Assembly (NCBI RefSeq): GCF_000621865.1
Contig: NZ_KK211361.1
Location: 1-40,891, forward strand
Source: Pseudobutyrivibrio sp. MD2005
Lineage (GTDB): Bacteria > Bacillota > Clostridia > Lachnospirales > Lachnospiraceae
Length of the DNA: 40,891 bases
Reading direction: 5' to 3'
The first letter of the stretch is position 1; the number at the start of each line of letters is the position of its first letter. Positions 1 to 7,472 of the stretch are shown here, piece by piece. Under the pieces are notes generated by a model. It saw only the letters and a list, made by a program, of their open reading frames with translations, ran no database searches and was not told the origin of the DNA. The translations under genes and the position numbers were made by a program.

Positions 1-53
1 CCTATATCTTTCTCCAAGTGTTAAAATCATTAAAAAGCTTGGAGGTGATTCTT

Positions 54-239
54 ATTAGTAACAACAATCCTGTAGATGAAATAAGAACTAAATATATCCA
101 AAATCCACCTGAAGGAATGACGGCATCTGACATCAAAGCTATGAGCGATGATGATTTATTAGATATGCACTATTTCCTTGAAGATGATGATTTTGATTCA
201 GAAGATGAAGTAGGTGCAGAAGGTTTTTATATCTTCTAA
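54..239 (+). CDS. Small acidic protein, apparent ATT start
   Basis: A 61-residue acidic protein of unknown function. It begins SNNNPVDEIRTKYI, has a run of Asp/Glu in the second half (DDDLLDM, EDDDFDSEDE) and ends in GFYIF. A perfect GGAGGTG ribosome site (41-47) is followed after seven bases by ATT at 54, with no ATG, GTG or TTG at the right distance. The only upstream alternative in frame is GTG at 18, which lacks a ribosome site and would place the GGAGGTG inside the coding sequence. I therefore read ATT as the start, as known for infC. The sequence resembles short conserved Lachnospiraceae proteins from memory, in which the same residue is Met. A strong terminator follows directly. The gene is monocistronic as far as the window shows. 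Confidence 0.65.
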   Translation: MSNNNPVDEIRTKYIQNPPEGMTASDIKAMSDDDLLDMHYFLEDDDFDSEDEVGAEGFYIF

Positions 240-260
240 GTAATACTTCTTGTTTTCATG

Positions 261-283
261 CCCGCCTCCGCGCGGGCCTTTTT
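261..283 (+). terminator. Rho-independent terminator of the small acidic protein gene
   Basis: Stem CCCGC/GCGGG followed by CCTTTTT, 21 bases after the stop codon. A second perfect hairpin, ATTTCTCC/GGAGAAAT with a three-base loop (292-310), lies just beyond. It has no T run and no clear role. Confidence 0.85.
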
Positions 284-321
284 AGTTCAAGATTTCTCCG
301 AAGGAGAAATTTCCTATAAAG

Positions 322-356
322 TAAAAAAGGACACCTTCCATTTGAGAAAGTGTCCC
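322..356 (-). terminator. Rho-independent terminator of the DUF4230 operon
   Basis: On the minus strand GGACACTTT and AAGGTGTCC form a stem followed by TTTTTT. It lies 22 bases past the stop of the last gene of the lipoprotein/DUF4230 operon. Confidence 0.85.
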
Positions 357-377
357 ACATAAATCTTATTCTGTTTT

Positions 378-1154
378 TTAATAATACTCAACATCCACCA
401 CTAGTCCGTCAACATCTGGATTTAACTGTTTTACAAGACTTTCTATCGTCGATGTTGCTGATTTTTCAGCACTTTTTAAGAAAGATTCATTTGATAAAAA
501 TTCTTTCCGAATAAGCTCCTCCCCTTCTTTCAGTTGCGTTCTAGCTAATGATTCTCCTTCTGAATATGAACCATTTTTCAATAAGGAATCATCTTTAAAC
601 AAAAGAATTTCTACATTACTATAATCAATACTTACTCTGCCGAGCACTGGTTCAGGGAGCCTCACTATTACATGGGCTCTCTCATTGTCAATAATATATT
701 CTCCTGCTCGTAAATCAACTGTAAATGTGCCTTCTGCAGGTACCTCTAACCATGCTATTGTTTCAGCATCTCCATACTCCTCATCTATAACATATTCGAT
801 ATCATTCACCTTTAACACTTCAAGCTTTTGCTCTTCTTTTAACTCGCCAATATATATAGCCACATTATTGCTAACATGATATTTCTTTTCTGCCGAATCA
901 ACATATGAATTATATTTCAAATCATATGTTACATCCCTAGCAGTTTTAAAATTATCTTCATAACTACTAGCAAATGTAGAAACACCTGCACTAACAATTC
1001 CATTAAATAAATATATTATAACTGCAACCATAATAATCGAAACTGATATACATAAAACTGCCTTTTTATCTTTATTTAGAGCCTTTTTGGGCATTTTGAA
1101 TTTTTTTATAAACAACCGTTCTTTAGCGACTGCGTCATTGGAATTATCAAACAT
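378..1154 (-). CDS. DUF4230 family membrane-anchored protein (distal copy)
   Basis: A 258-residue protein with a basic cytoplasmic N-terminus, one membrane segment (about residues 32-54) and an extracytoplasmic domain of the DUF4230 type. The visible pattern matches that family: KLEVLKVNDIEYV, a GTFTVDLRAGEY strand pair, then a RLPEPVLGRVSID strand and a helical C-terminus ending in DVEYY. The family's function is not established. It is the last gene of a three-gene operon. It follows another DUF4230 gene by three bases, and its GGAGGAAT ribosome site overlaps the end of that gene. The two proteins are probably diverged tandem paralogues that could act as a pair at the membrane with the lipoprotein encoded first. 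Family call from sequence character; functional link inferred. Confidence 0.8.
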   Translation of the reverse strand: MFDNSNDAVAKERLFIKKFKMPKKALNKDKKAVLCISVSIIMVAVIIYLFNGIVSAGVSTFASSYEDNFKTARDVTYDLKYNSYVDSAEKKYHVSNNVAIYIGELKEEQKLEVLKVNDIEYVIDEEYGDAETIAWLEVPAEGTFTVDLRAGEYIIDNERAHVIVRLPEPVLGRVSIDYSNVEILLFKDDSLLKNGSYSEGESLARTQLKEGEELIRKEFLSNESFLKSAEKSATSTIESLVKQLNPDVDGLVVDVEYY

Positions 1155-1157
1155 AAT

Positions 1158-1877
1158 TTATTCCTCCAAAAAATCTACGACAACCTCTTTATCTTTATTT
1201 GTTATAAGAGAAGTAGCCAATTGACCTACTTGATTTTTAGCGGCTTCTTCGGCGCTTGAGACCAATGAAGAATAATTAACTATTTCTTCTGGTGATTTTT
1301 CATACATAGATTTCATTGAATTAATATGATCTATATATCCAGCCTCAGTCGTTCCATTAAAGAACTTTTTTTGCCATTCTGCTATTTTTTCAGTCTCACT
1401 TGGATTAATACTAAAATCCATGTTAGGTTTTGGTATTTTAATTGTTATAGTACTTTCATTTTCATCAACTTTAACCTTGTTTAAATCAACAGAAAAAACC
1501 ACTTCACCTCTGAGCAAGTACAACGCAGCATATCCTTCGCCAATTTTATTAACATCTTTTAGTTTTACGGTAGCAACCATTACATCTAAATCACCAACTT
1601 CTTTGATTTCAGAAGCAATATCTACAGTGATATCATTTGCACTTAACCCTTTCTCTTTTCCTTCAGCATATGCCTCCTGATAATCAGTTAATGCATCAAA
1701 CGAACCAACTAATTTGCCAACTTTATCACCAGTTTGCCCTCCAAGGGTTGTTGCCATTGTATCAGCGTTAAGCCTTAAAAGTATTACATACACAAAAATA
1801 CAAGAAATAATAATAAATGGAATAATGTATTTTCCTGACTTTGGAATTTTTGGTAGTTTTATTTTTTTCTTTTGCAT
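1158..1877 (-). CDS. DUF4230 family membrane-anchored protein (proximal copy)
   Basis: A 239-residue protein with a Lys-rich N-terminus, one membrane segment (about residues 16-36) and a DUF4230-like outer domain: VMVATVKLKDVNKIG, a VVFSVDLNKV strand, then TITIKIPKPNMDF, and a helical tail ending in VVVDFLEE. The start ATG at 1877 has AGGAGAG nine bases upstream. It lies between the large lipoprotein gene (two bases upstream) and the second DUF4230 gene (three bases downstream), so all three are surely cotranscribed. Compared with its neighbour it has an extra helical insert (about residues 165-200). Role unknown. Confidence 0.75.
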   Translation of the reverse strand: MQKKKIKLPKIPKSGKYIIPFIIISCIFVYVILLRLNADTMATTLGGQTGDKVGKLVGSFDALTDYQEAYAEGKEKGLSANDITVDIASEIKEVGDLDVMVATVKLKDVNKIGEGYAALYLLRGEVVFSVDLNKVKVDENESTITIKIPKPNMDFSINPSETEKIAEWQKKFFNGTTEAGYIDHINSMKSMYEKSPEEIVNYSSLVSSAEEAAKNQVGQLATSLITNKDKEVVVDFLEE

Positions 1878-1879
1878 AT

Positions 1880-4384
1880 CTACTCTCCTTTCAGTTTAAT
1901 CCCAAAATCTTTCTTTGTTATTTTCTTACCGTCATAATCCATAGTTATTTCAATTTTTGAAGATGTCTTTTTATCTGAGGCACCAATACCAAAAACGCCC
2001 CCAGATGCTTCAGCTAAAGTATGTTTCTTATCTGTTATTTCGTACTCTAATGAAAGCTTTTTCCCAGTTTTTAATGCTACATTTCCTGAAACTGTTTGTC
2101 CGTCATATTTATATGTGTACTTTGCAAAATTATCAGATGAATCCAAGGTAATATTGCAGTATTTTTTTGCTCCGTGTTTTTTCAATATATCTGATATTTC
2201 CTTTTTATATTTAGAGTACTTTACTGTATCTTTATATTGTGTATTATCCTTATCATTTGCATCCTCGATATAATATCCATCAACCGGGATAATTGTGTAT
2301 GTTATCTTTGTTTCTGGCTCAATTAAATCTCCAACTGTCATTTTTTTACCATACTCATCTTTGGCAACAATCGATGCATTATCCACTTTTTTAGGACATT
2401 CATATTTATCTATATCTACAATACCTATAGAAATCTGTATAGATTCAAATACTCTTGTATCGTTGGCAATATCATTATCGTAAAACGATATTTTATCTAT
2501 TGAATCAGAAATATCATTAATGTAAAAGTTTTCTATCGTCTCTTTTTTTTGCCCCTTTATTTTTTTTGTGACATTAACTTTTATCGCTTTACCTGATTCA
2601 ATTGAATAGTTCTTAAAGTCTACAGTTATTGGGTCTTGCGTTCCTATTTTTTTCTCTTCAATCAGGTATTTATCTTTACTAACAATATCTATTCCTACCT
2701 TAGAATATTCTTTTTCTTTATCATAATTAAACTCATAATCATCAGCAGTTTTGATTGATATTCCAATATTTTGCCAATCTTCATTTTCCAGAATTACAGT
2801 CAAGCTAGGCTTATGATTATCCTGCTCCTTAAATATTTTACTTACTGATTTTCCACAATATGTTGCCGCTTTATTGTCATTTTTAGTAACTTGGTAGGTA
2901 ACTTCTGTTTCACCATCTAAAGTCCATCCGTTCCATGGTACCATCTTCATATATATAGTTTCACCTATATATAAATCAACAGCATCATCATTTAATCTAT
3001 TGCCTTCACTATCTTTGTATATAATACTTCCACCCGCTTCTGGTTGGTTTAAAAGAACTGTAACAGTTTCTTTCTTCACGAAACCAATACTATTTAACTC
3101 TGACATAGTCGAAGCTTCATCTGAAACTGTAATTAATTCATTTGAATCTGGAAGCCAATAGCCCTCTTCTACACTATTCTTATCAGCTTTATATGAAATC
3201 TTTTGACCTTTATATAATTCAATTGGTTTTGTTACTTCACGTCCTGATACTGTATAAACTATTTTTCCATGTTCATCTTGATATTCTGCTGGATCAAAAT
3301 AGAAGCTGGCATTTTTATCAATAACACGCAATTTATACTCGTACTTATAATCACCATCAGTTAATTCAGAACTATCCTCCAATTCTAACATTCCTGTATC
3401 AGCGATATCTGACTTCAAATCCCATTCTTTATCTGTATAAATGCTTATTAAATCTCCATACTTTAAAGACGATAATTCTAGATCATGACCTGCCTTTACG
3501 ACTATTTTTGCATTATTATTTATTCTCACATCTCTCTTCTCGTCAGATGCTATTTTTAAAGAGAAACATTTTTTTAGCTCTACATTAAAAGGTACTGTTA
3601 CATCAGTTGCTTCACGTTGCTTGAAAATAACTTCTCCATCTATACCATTGAAATAATAGCACTCTGGATCAGAAGCAACGAAAAAATACTCGTCAGGATT
3701 ATACTTATAGCTGATAATATAAGATTCTGTTGGATTGATTTCCGCTACTTTAGAATTATCAACAGTTTTCCCATTTACATACCACTGTCCTCCTACAGAA
3801 ATATGATTATTATTTTCATCTAAATAATAATCTGATACTGATATTTGTCTTTTATTAAAATTTCCAACTGGATTTATAGATATTTCATCACCATTAAAAT
3901 CCTCTGGAATCATAATTGCATATTTATCCTGTAAAAGTTCAACCTTCAAATTGTCTGCTAAAGTGCAATTCCCAATATGATCGTAATCGTAAATGATAAA
4001 ATGATCGAAATAGTATTCAGAGCTAGAAATATTATTCGAAGATTTTGGCACCGCATAAATTGTATCTCCAGGCTCCAAGTAACAGTTATTTGTATCAATA
4101 GAAACAGAGCATTCCTGATCCTCATAATAATTTACTCTAAGATTATTATTTGTCGAAAATGTCACATGTATTTTTCCTGCTGGTTCATTTTCTTCCATTT
4201 CTTTATAGTAACCTTCAGAATCTACGGTTCCATTCTCTTCCTTATTGACATAATTAACATAGTTTTCATCCTGGTTCAGGCCAGATTTCTCTACTAATTT
4301 ACTTTCAATGTAATCATTAACCGTACCACATCCTGAAAATATAATAGTTATAGCTACTGAAATAAGAAACATTCTCCTTTTCAT
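1880..4384 (-). CDS. Large modular surface lipoprotein of unknown function
   Basis: An 834-residue secreted lipoprotein. The signal peptide MKRRMFLISVAITII ends in the lipobox FSGC, so Cys19 should be lipidated. The mature part is a chain of beta-rich, Tyr-, Asp- and Lys-rich modules of roughly 80-90 residues. Many contain a G-Y/W segment followed by an acidic loop (GYYIEDAND, GYWLPDSNE, GWTLDGETE), as in repeat-bearing adhesins and cell-wall proteins. No catalytic motif is seen. It ends GIKLKGE. The ribosome site is weak (GGGG, about eight bases from ATG). It is the first gene of the operon with two DUF4230 proteins. A surface role with those proteins is inferred only from the operon. I do not recognise a named family. 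Confidence 0.7.
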   Translation of the reverse strand: MKRRMFLISVAITIIFSGCGTVNDYIESKLVEKSGLNQDENYVNYVNKEENGTVDSEGYYKEMEENEPAGKIHVTFSTNNNLRVNYYEDQECSVSIDTNNCYLEPGDTIYAVPKSSNNISSSEYYFDHFIIYDYDHIGNCTLADNLKVELLQDKYAIMIPEDFNGDEISINPVGNFNKRQISVSDYYLDENNNHISVGGQWYVNGKTVDNSKVAEINPTESYIISYKYNPDEYFFVASDPECYYFNGIDGEVIFKQREATDVTVPFNVELKKCFSLKIASDEKRDVRINNNAKIVVKAGHDLELSSLKYGDLISIYTDKEWDLKSDIADTGMLELEDSSELTDGDYKYEYKLRVIDKNASFYFDPAEYQDEHGKIVYTVSGREVTKPIELYKGQKISYKADKNSVEEGYWLPDSNELITVSDEASTMSELNSIGFVKKETVTVLLNQPEAGGSIIYKDSEGNRLNDDAVDLYIGETIYMKMVPWNGWTLDGETEVTYQVTKNDNKAATYCGKSVSKIFKEQDNHKPSLTVILENEDWQNIGISIKTADDYEFNYDKEKEYSKVGIDIVSKDKYLIEEKKIGTQDPITVDFKNYSIESGKAIKVNVTKKIKGQKKETIENFYINDISDSIDKISFYDNDIANDTRVFESIQISIGIVDIDKYECPKKVDNASIVAKDEYGKKMTVGDLIEPETKITYTIIPVDGYYIEDANDKDNTQYKDTVKYSKYKKEISDILKKHGAKKYCNITLDSSDNFAKYTYKYDGQTVSGNVALKTGKKLSLEYEITDKKHTLAEASGGVFGIGASDKKTSSKIEITMDYDGKKITKKDFGIKLKGE

Positions 4385-4456
4385 ATAAATACCCCATCCA
4401 ACTATTTTTTTCTTCCCACTCTATATACTTGTTGTCATCAACTTAAATCTACATAA

Positions 4457-4480
4457 TGTTGAGTATTATTATACTCAGCA
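4457..4480. promoter_or_regulatory. Inverted repeat upstream of the lipoprotein operon
   Basis: TGTTGAGTAT and ATACTCAGCA are 10-base arms (one G-T mismatch) around TATT. It lies 73-96 bases upstream of the lipoprotein start and could be an operator. No promoter was confidently placed. Confidence 0.35.
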
Positions 4481-4507
4481 TAATTGTTTTTATTGTGAAT
4501 CACATTT

Positions 4508-4543
4508 ATAACAAAAAAATAAGACTGCACACAACGTGCAGTC
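4508..4543 (-). terminator. Rho-independent terminator
   Basis: On the minus strand the stem GACTGCAC/GTGCAGTC is followed by a T-rich tail (TTATTTTTTTG). It serves the truncated zinc-ribbon gene and whatever reads through from the antitoxin upstream. The rest of 4385-4645 holds no gene. Confidence 0.75.
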
Positions 4544-4645
4544 AAATAATTTGAACATATTATCATAAAATAGCAGCCACCATTAAACGATTAGATAATA
4601 CAATGATTTACAGCTTATTTTCTCGTCTTCAGGATTAACCCAAGC

Positions 4646-4930
4646 TTATCCCTCAGAAATCACACTACCACACTGATTACAGAACTTCGCCCCCTTATTA
4701 AGCTTTGCTCCGCACTCAGGACATATTCCGGGCTTTATCATTTTGGATACTTTGCTAGCTGTCTCTGAGGATACTTTGCTAGCTGTCTCTGATACGCTCT
4801 TGCCCACCTTGCCTGAAAGTTCTTTTACGTTCTTAGTAAGCTCACTATCTTCTACAACAGCTACTTCCTTCTCTGGAAGCCTTTCATTAATAAGTCCATC
4901 ACTCACATTACGCTCCAAAACACCTAGCAA
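4646..4930 (-). pseudogene. Truncated duplicate of the Gly/Ala-rich zinc-ribbon protein (C-terminal part)
   Basis: This 94-codon open frame is nearly identical, in DNA and protein, to the last 86 residues of the gene at 6169-7461, including the zinc ribbon CPECGAKLNKGAKFCNQCG. Its first residues (MLGVLERNVSDG) match an internal Met of the full copy, and similarity stops sharply at the REP-like sequence at 4934. It also carries an extra tandem copy of a 24-base unit, which repeats SETASKVS. The best reading is a tandem paralogue whose first four-fifths was lost when the REP/antitoxin/hairpin block (4934-5998) arrived. No ribosome site precedes the internal Met, so expression is doubtful. Confidence 0.8.
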
Positions 4931-4933
4931 AAA

Positions 4934-4951
4934 GTAATGGGGGCAGGCACC
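4934..4951 (+). repeat. REP-like end sequence
   Basis: GTAATGGGGGCAGGCACC. The same motif, with small changes, occurs at 5980, 21889 (reverse), 25714 and 26951. Here it forms the exact break point of the truncated zinc-ribbon gene. Such motifs resemble the REP sequences that REP-associated tyrosine transposases (RAYT) act on; no transposase gene is in the window. Confidence 0.7.
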
Positions 4952-4967
4952 AATGTGTGAATGTTTC

Positions 4968-5303
4968 TTATTTTGCTATAGCATTATTAACAAATGGAAA
5001 CTTAATTATAAGATCCTTATCTATTTCCATCATGCTCAAAAGTCTACTTGCAGCACCCGAAGGATGATTTGTACCAGCTTCCCACGCTTCAACCGTCTTA
5101 TCTGATACCCCCATGTAGCTAGCAAATATCTTCTGTGACATTCCTGTCGAAGTTCGTATTTTTTTGACTTCATCAGCCTCAAATACCTTTACTGGTTCAA
5201 TAGTAACTTTATTTCTTTTGAGTACAGGCTTCTCACTTTGCGCATCTTCTAATGCTTTATTTAAGCCAACCATAATGCTTTCATACACACTACTTTTACC
5301 CAT
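4968..5303 (-). CDS. HigA/NadS-type antitoxin, XRE helix-turn-helix
   Basis: A 111-residue protein whose C-terminal half is a Cro/C1-type helix-turn-helix: KKIRTSTGMSQKIFASYMGV, then SDKTVEAWEAG. The N-terminal extension is typical of antitoxins encoded after a RelE/HigB toxin. The ATG at 5303 is chosen because GGAG lies nine bases upstream; a TTG at 5318 is possible but has no ribosome site. It starts two bases after the toxin remnant's stop codon, the normal toxin-then-antitoxin order. Because the toxin has lost its N-terminus, this is probably an orphan antitoxin. It would normally repress its own promoter, which was lost with the toxin start. A related fragment lies at 40438-40620. Confidence 0.8.
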   Translation of the reverse strand: MGKSSVYESIMVGLNKALEDAQSEKPVLKRNKVTIEPVKVFEADEVKKIRTSTGMSQKIFASYMGVSDKTVEAWEAGTNHPSGAASRLLSMMEIDKDLIIKFPFVNNAIAK

Positions 5304-5304
5304 C

Positions 5305-5526
5305 TCAATCAACTCCAAGACTTTTCTTTAGAGCTTCTATAAGCTTTTTGATTTCATTGCGTTCATCTTTTGATAAATTATCTTTTTCATTCTTAGGATA
5401 TACTGTAATCAAATATACCGTTTCCGCAAACACAAAATCAACGTAGCAAACTCTAGCTCCACCGCTTTTTCCTTTATTATTGTCTAGTGCAATCCTTGCC
5501 TTTCTAAGCCCTCCTGTTAACCTTAA
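5305..5526 (-). pseudogene. HigB/RelE-type toxin, N-terminus missing
   Basis: The minus strand reads LRLTGGLRKARIAL, then KSGGARVCYVDF, LITVYPKNEKDNLSKDE and KKLIEALKKSLGVD, followed by a stop. This is the typical C-terminal two-thirds of a RelE-fold HigB toxin, in which the GGLRK and GGARV segments are conserved. Upstream the frame meets a stop codon within four residues and has no start codon, so about 35-40 N-terminal residues are gone. The break falls beside the palindrome at 5532-5548. The intact antitoxin follows directly. Confidence 0.8.
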
Positions 5527-5531
5527 TATAC

Positions 5532-5548
5532 ACCCTATTCAATAGGGT
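5532..5548. repeat. Perfect palindrome at the toxin break point
   Basis: ACCCTATT-C-AATAGGGT, eight-base arms around a single base. It could be an operator left from the lost toxin promoter or an element end. It is followed by an AT-rich stretch (5549-5600) without coding potential. Confidence 0.5.
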
Positions 5549-5608
5549 ATCAATATTGATTAATATTCAACAATGTAATCTAATTATAATTTTCTCACTA
5601 CATTGGTG

Positions 5609-5998
5609 CCCCCTGTATTTGTTTAAGACAGAGGGATACAAGATAATTGCCAATGAAGTTTATAATGTGGTGAAATAAAGAGTTTTCACTTGTAGGAAAA
5701 TACAGACTACATACTATTGCAGATGTTTGCTGCAATAGTATGTAGTTTTTTTGATATTTATAAGTGCTTAAGGTAGTGAACTACATATATTCTTTGGGCT
5801 AATAGAAAAAATATGTAGAAAATACATGGTGTGGCAGAATCCTTGCATGGACTGGGGTTGAAAACTACATATTATCGATGGCTAAATGCTAATAGCATGT
5901 AGGATTGGATTGTGCGCAACTCATTTGGTGCCAAAATACTACATATTATTAGTGGTCACAGAATAAATGTATGTGGTATGTAATGGGGGGGGCAGACC
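5609..5998 (+). repeat. Family A four-hairpin repeat, copy 1
   Basis: A noncoding repeat of about 390 bases with two near-identical relatives at 26582-26967 and 33692-34062. It contains four successive hairpins whose bases share the arms CTACATA/TATGTAG. The first is perfect: 17-base arms (5706-5722 and 5730-5746) around a seven-base loop, followed by TTTTTTT, so it would also terminate plus-strand transcription. The copy ends in the REP-like GTAATGGGGGGGGCAGACC. No coding frame is conserved between copies. It may be a non-autonomous mobile element or a structured RNA. Confidence 0.8.
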
Positions 5999-6012
5999 AA
6001 TGTGGTCAACTT

Positions 6013-6056
6013 AAGCTGAAAGCCAGTAAAGTCATGGTTTTTCAGCTTATTTTTTA
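6013..6056 (+). terminator. Plus-strand terminator after hairpin repeat copy 1
   Basis: AAGCTGAA and TTCAGCTT pair, and ATTTTTTATT follows. No plus-strand gene lies upstream, which hints that repeat copy 1 is itself transcribed from the plus strand. The rest of 5999-6168 shows no gene. Confidence 0.6.
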
Positions 6057-6168
6057 TTATAAAATCTCTGCATTTTTTTGCAAAAATCCCTTGACATAGC
6101 CTCCAAACATAACTGTTTAAATGCTGCCTTTTACATCACATATTTACTTGATTAAAATCGTGCCATCT

Positions 6169-7461
6169 TTATTCTTCAGAAATCACACTACCACACTGAT
6201 TACAGAACTTCGCCCCCTTATTAAGCTTTGCTCCGCACTCAGGACATATTCCCGGCTTTATAATTTTGGATACTTTGCTAGCTGTCTCTGATACGCTCTT
6301 AACCACCTTGCCTGAAAGTTCTTTTACGTTCTTAGTAAGCTCACTATCTTCTACAACAGCTACTTCCTTCTCTGGAAGCCTTTCATTAATAAGTCCATCA
6401 CTCACATTACGCTCCAAAACACCTAGCATATCTTTCTTGATAAGCTTATCAGATTTCAGGAAATCATGAGCTGCTTCAAGCTTTTCGTTTAAGCAATTAG
6501 CATTCACCTGATTATAATTTTCATCCTTCTTTTCAACCAGCTTAACCTTTAGCATGTCATAAAGAATTCCTACCAATAAAACAGTATTTTTATAAGCCAA
6601 CTTATCGGTATCAGTAAACCGCCTGTAATCGACTGTCCCCTCTACTTCAACAGTGTATTGCAATCTGGCAAAATGCTTATCATAAATTGTTTTAACTACA
6701 GCCAAAGCATTCTTATAGTTTTCTGCTGCTCTATACAGTTCTTGTAAATATAGACAAACTTCATCTACCTCTGTAGTCTCTTTTTCAACATTCTCCTTTG
6801 CTTCTTCCATCTTCTGCTTTAACGTATTTCCGGATATATTGAAAACAACACCACCAATCATCAAACCGATACCCAGCGTAGCTGCTCCAAGCACAGTTGA
6901 ACCAAGCGCTATTCCACCACCGCCAGCAGCAATTGTGCCACCTCCTAGCGCAGCTAAAGTAGCGTTTGTAGCTGCAACTCCAGACAAAGACGCTATTGCA
7001 GTTCCTGTTGATGCTGTTCCAACTGCCATCACTGCAGCTGTCGTTGCTCCAGCTGCTGCAAACCCACCAAATGTCCCTAAGGCAGCTCCACCAATTCCAC
7101 TTACTAAAGCAATTGCGCCTACAGCTGCATTTTGAATATCTTCTTTAGTGTATTCTGGAAGCTTAAAATCTTTATCATTAATTTCACCGAATTTAGGACG
7201 GTTTTCTATCTTCTCAATTACATCTGCAAAATCCTTAAATTCAGACATAATCATCATTTCAAACTCACCTAGCTCGTCCATAGCCTTAGTGGTCACCTCA
7301 AATGTCTTCTCATAAAACTGAGTATTAACAGCATGCTGTGCCTCAATCATCTTCTTATCTTTATTGGATGCATACATCTTTTGGGCACCTTTCACTCCAT
7401 TTGCAGCGCCTGCTGTACCAGCTGCTGCAGCCCCCATCAACATTATTATTGGTAATGGCAT
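6169..7461 (-). CDS. Gly/Ala-rich hydrophobic protein with C-terminal zinc ribbon
   Basis: A 430-residue protein of no named family known to me. The N-terminus (MPLPIIMLMGAAAAGTAG) is small and hydrophobic. A helical stretch follows (about 30-105), then a long Gly/Ala/Thr-rich hydrophobic region (about 108-215), like glycine-zipper membrane segments. After that comes a charged coiled-coil part (about 220-390) and a zinc ribbon with CPEC and CNQC (about 408-425). The glycine-rich segment could oligomerise in a membrane, as in some pore-forming or ESX-associated proteins. GGGGGA lies upstream of the ATG. It starts 11 bases after the 401-residue gene, in an operon with the WYL regulator. A truncated duplicate lies at 4646-4930. 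Confidence 0.7.
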   Translation of the reverse strand: MPLPIIMLMGAAAAGTAGAANGVKGAQKMYASNKDKKMIEAQHAVNTQFYEKTFEVTTKAMDELGEFEMMIMSEFKDFADVIEKIENRPKFGEINDKDFKLPEYTKEDIQNAAVGAIALVSGIGGAALGTFGGFAAAGATTAAVMAVGTASTGTAIASLSGVAATNATLAALGGGTIAAGGGGIALGSTVLGAATLGIGLMIGGVVFNISGNTLKQKMEEAKENVEKETTEVDEVCLYLQELYRAAENYKNALAVVKTIYDKHFARLQYTVEVEGTVDYRRFTDTDKLAYKNTVLLVGILYDMLKVKLVEKKDENYNQVNANCLNEKLEAAHDFLKSDKLIKKDMLGVLERNVSDGLINERLPEKEVAVVEDSELTKNVKELSGKVVKSVSETASKVSKIIKPGICPECGAKLNKGAKFCNQCGSVISEE

Positions 7462-7472
7462 TTTTTGTCCCC

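Noticed and set aside
5609-5998. CRISPR array
   Set aside because: The repeated CTACATA/TATGTAG arms are inverted hairpin bases, not direct repeats with unique spacers, and no cas gene is present.
6839-7135. 98-codon Ala/Pro-rich plus-strand frame
   Set aside because: Antisense shadow of the Gly/Ala-rich region of the zinc-ribbon protein; low-complexity codons leave the opposite strand open.
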